Assembly: GCA_964465385.1 (NCBI GenBank)
Contig: CAYXIM010000024.1
Coordinates: 1-20,913 of the forward strand
Direction: 5' to 3'
Source: JAAYBY01 sp964465385
GTDB lineage: Bacteria; Bacillota; Clostridia; Saccharofermentanales; UBA5734
DNA: 20,913 nucleotides
Shown piece after piece: positions 20,697 through 20,913 of the stretch. The notes under the pieces are model-generated. The model worked only from the letters and a program-made list of their open reading frames with translations, was not told where the DNA came from and did not search any database. The translations under genes were made by a program, and so were the position numbers. Numbering within the stretch: the stretch's first letter is position 1; every line of letters begins with the position of its first letter.

Positions 20697-20913
20697 TTAT
20701 TTTTTCGAACGGTTGGTTAACACATTGTATTTCAAAGACGGGTTGTAAACAAATTCACGCTGGACCACAAAGCTGGCCAACCCCAAGACCAGGTCGGTCA
20801 ATACCTTGGCCAGATAAACGTTGATCCCCAGTGGGCCGGACAAGAGCGTGATAAGCCCGTAGCTGCCCAGCATGACCAGGACCACCAGCAGGTAATAGCG
20901 AATGGCCGCATGG
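20697..20913 (-). CDS. GtrA-family membrane protein, C-terminal part (cut by window edge)
   Basis: The frame is open to the window edge, giving the last 71 residues of a small membrane protein. Two hydrophobic segments are visible (YYLLVVLVMLGSYGLITLL and VYLAKVLTDLVLGLASFVV), followed by QREFVYNP and a short basic tail ending in KK. The order GINVYLAK...D...SFVVQREFV matches the last two helices of GtrA-like flippase proteins, which help move polyprenyl-linked sugars across the membrane. The start and the first two helices lie outside the window. Probably the 3' end of a cell-envelope glycan gene or operon. Confidence 0.75.
   Translation of the reverse strand, partial: HAAIRYYLLVVLVMLGSYGLITLLSGPLGINVYLAKVLTDLVLGLASFVVQREFVYNPSLKYNVLTNRSKK

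Noticed and set aside
1..20913. tRNA, rRNA, CRISPR array, insertion sequence or prophage genes
   Set aside because: None was recognised: no regularly spaced repeats, no transposase or integrase proteins, no cloverleaf-like sequence, and the gaps between genes are all under 300 bp.

Overview
The window looks like a piece of chromosome from a Firmicutes-like, probably anaerobic bacterium of moderate GC content. The evidence is strong AGGAGG-type ribosome binding sites, a NamA close in sequence to Bacillus YqjM, a thiamine-dependent 2-oxoacid:acceptor oxidoreductase of the oxygen-sensitive KorAB class, and a YheI/YheH-like split ABC exporter. The exact taxon cannot be fixed from sequence reading alone. 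I see no rRNA, tRNA, CRISPR array, prophage or insertion sequence, and no recognisable transcription-factor gene. Packing is tight: the three convergent gene junctions have 0, 3 and 10 bp between stop codons.

Layout, left to right. (1) 1-1146, plus strand: the last codons of an unidentified gene, then an Old Yellow Enzyme (namA). (2) 1147-3823, minus strand: a sulfonate/taurine-type ABC importer (tauC-tauA-tauB in transcription order), with both internal junctions coupled by ATGA overlaps. (3) 3894-4463, minus strand: the manganese exporter mntP. (4) 4564-4737, plus strand: a promoter and a terminator enclosing about 139 nt, a candidate small RNA. (5) 4741-7188, minus strand: an 815-residue HerA/FtsK-like ATPase with a C-terminal coiled-coil hairpin. 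(6) 7432-11538, plus strand: a catabolic operon with a fused gamma/alpha KorA, KorB and a dihydrolipoamide-dehydrogenase-like flavoprotein. (7) 11542-12492, minus strand: a membrane-anchored alpha/beta hydrolase. (8) 12668-16300, plus strand: the two halves of a heterodimeric ABC exporter. (9) 16311-20603, minus strand: a four-cysteine FAD enzyme (COG2509 type), then an FGGY sugar kinase and an M20 metallopeptidase with their own promoter. (10) 20697-20913, minus strand: the C-terminal part of a GtrA-family membrane protein cut by the window edge.

How the genes work together. TauABC imports a sulfonate-like compound, but no desulfonating enzyme is visible. KorAB and the flavoprotein form one transcription unit that probably oxidises a 2-oxoacid and passes electrons on through a flavin/disulfide protein; no ferredoxin-like delta subunit and no lipoyl-domain protein is present. 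The exporter pair keeps one catalytic and one degenerate ATP site, a known asymmetric arrangement.

I did not find a clear new multi-gene system. The observations most worth a second look are the candidate small RNA beside mntP, the altered iron-sulfur ligand pattern in KorB together with the adjacent flavoprotein, the uncharacterised coiled-coil HerA-like ATPase, and the 13-bp inverted repeat placed over the divergent ATPase/kor promoters.
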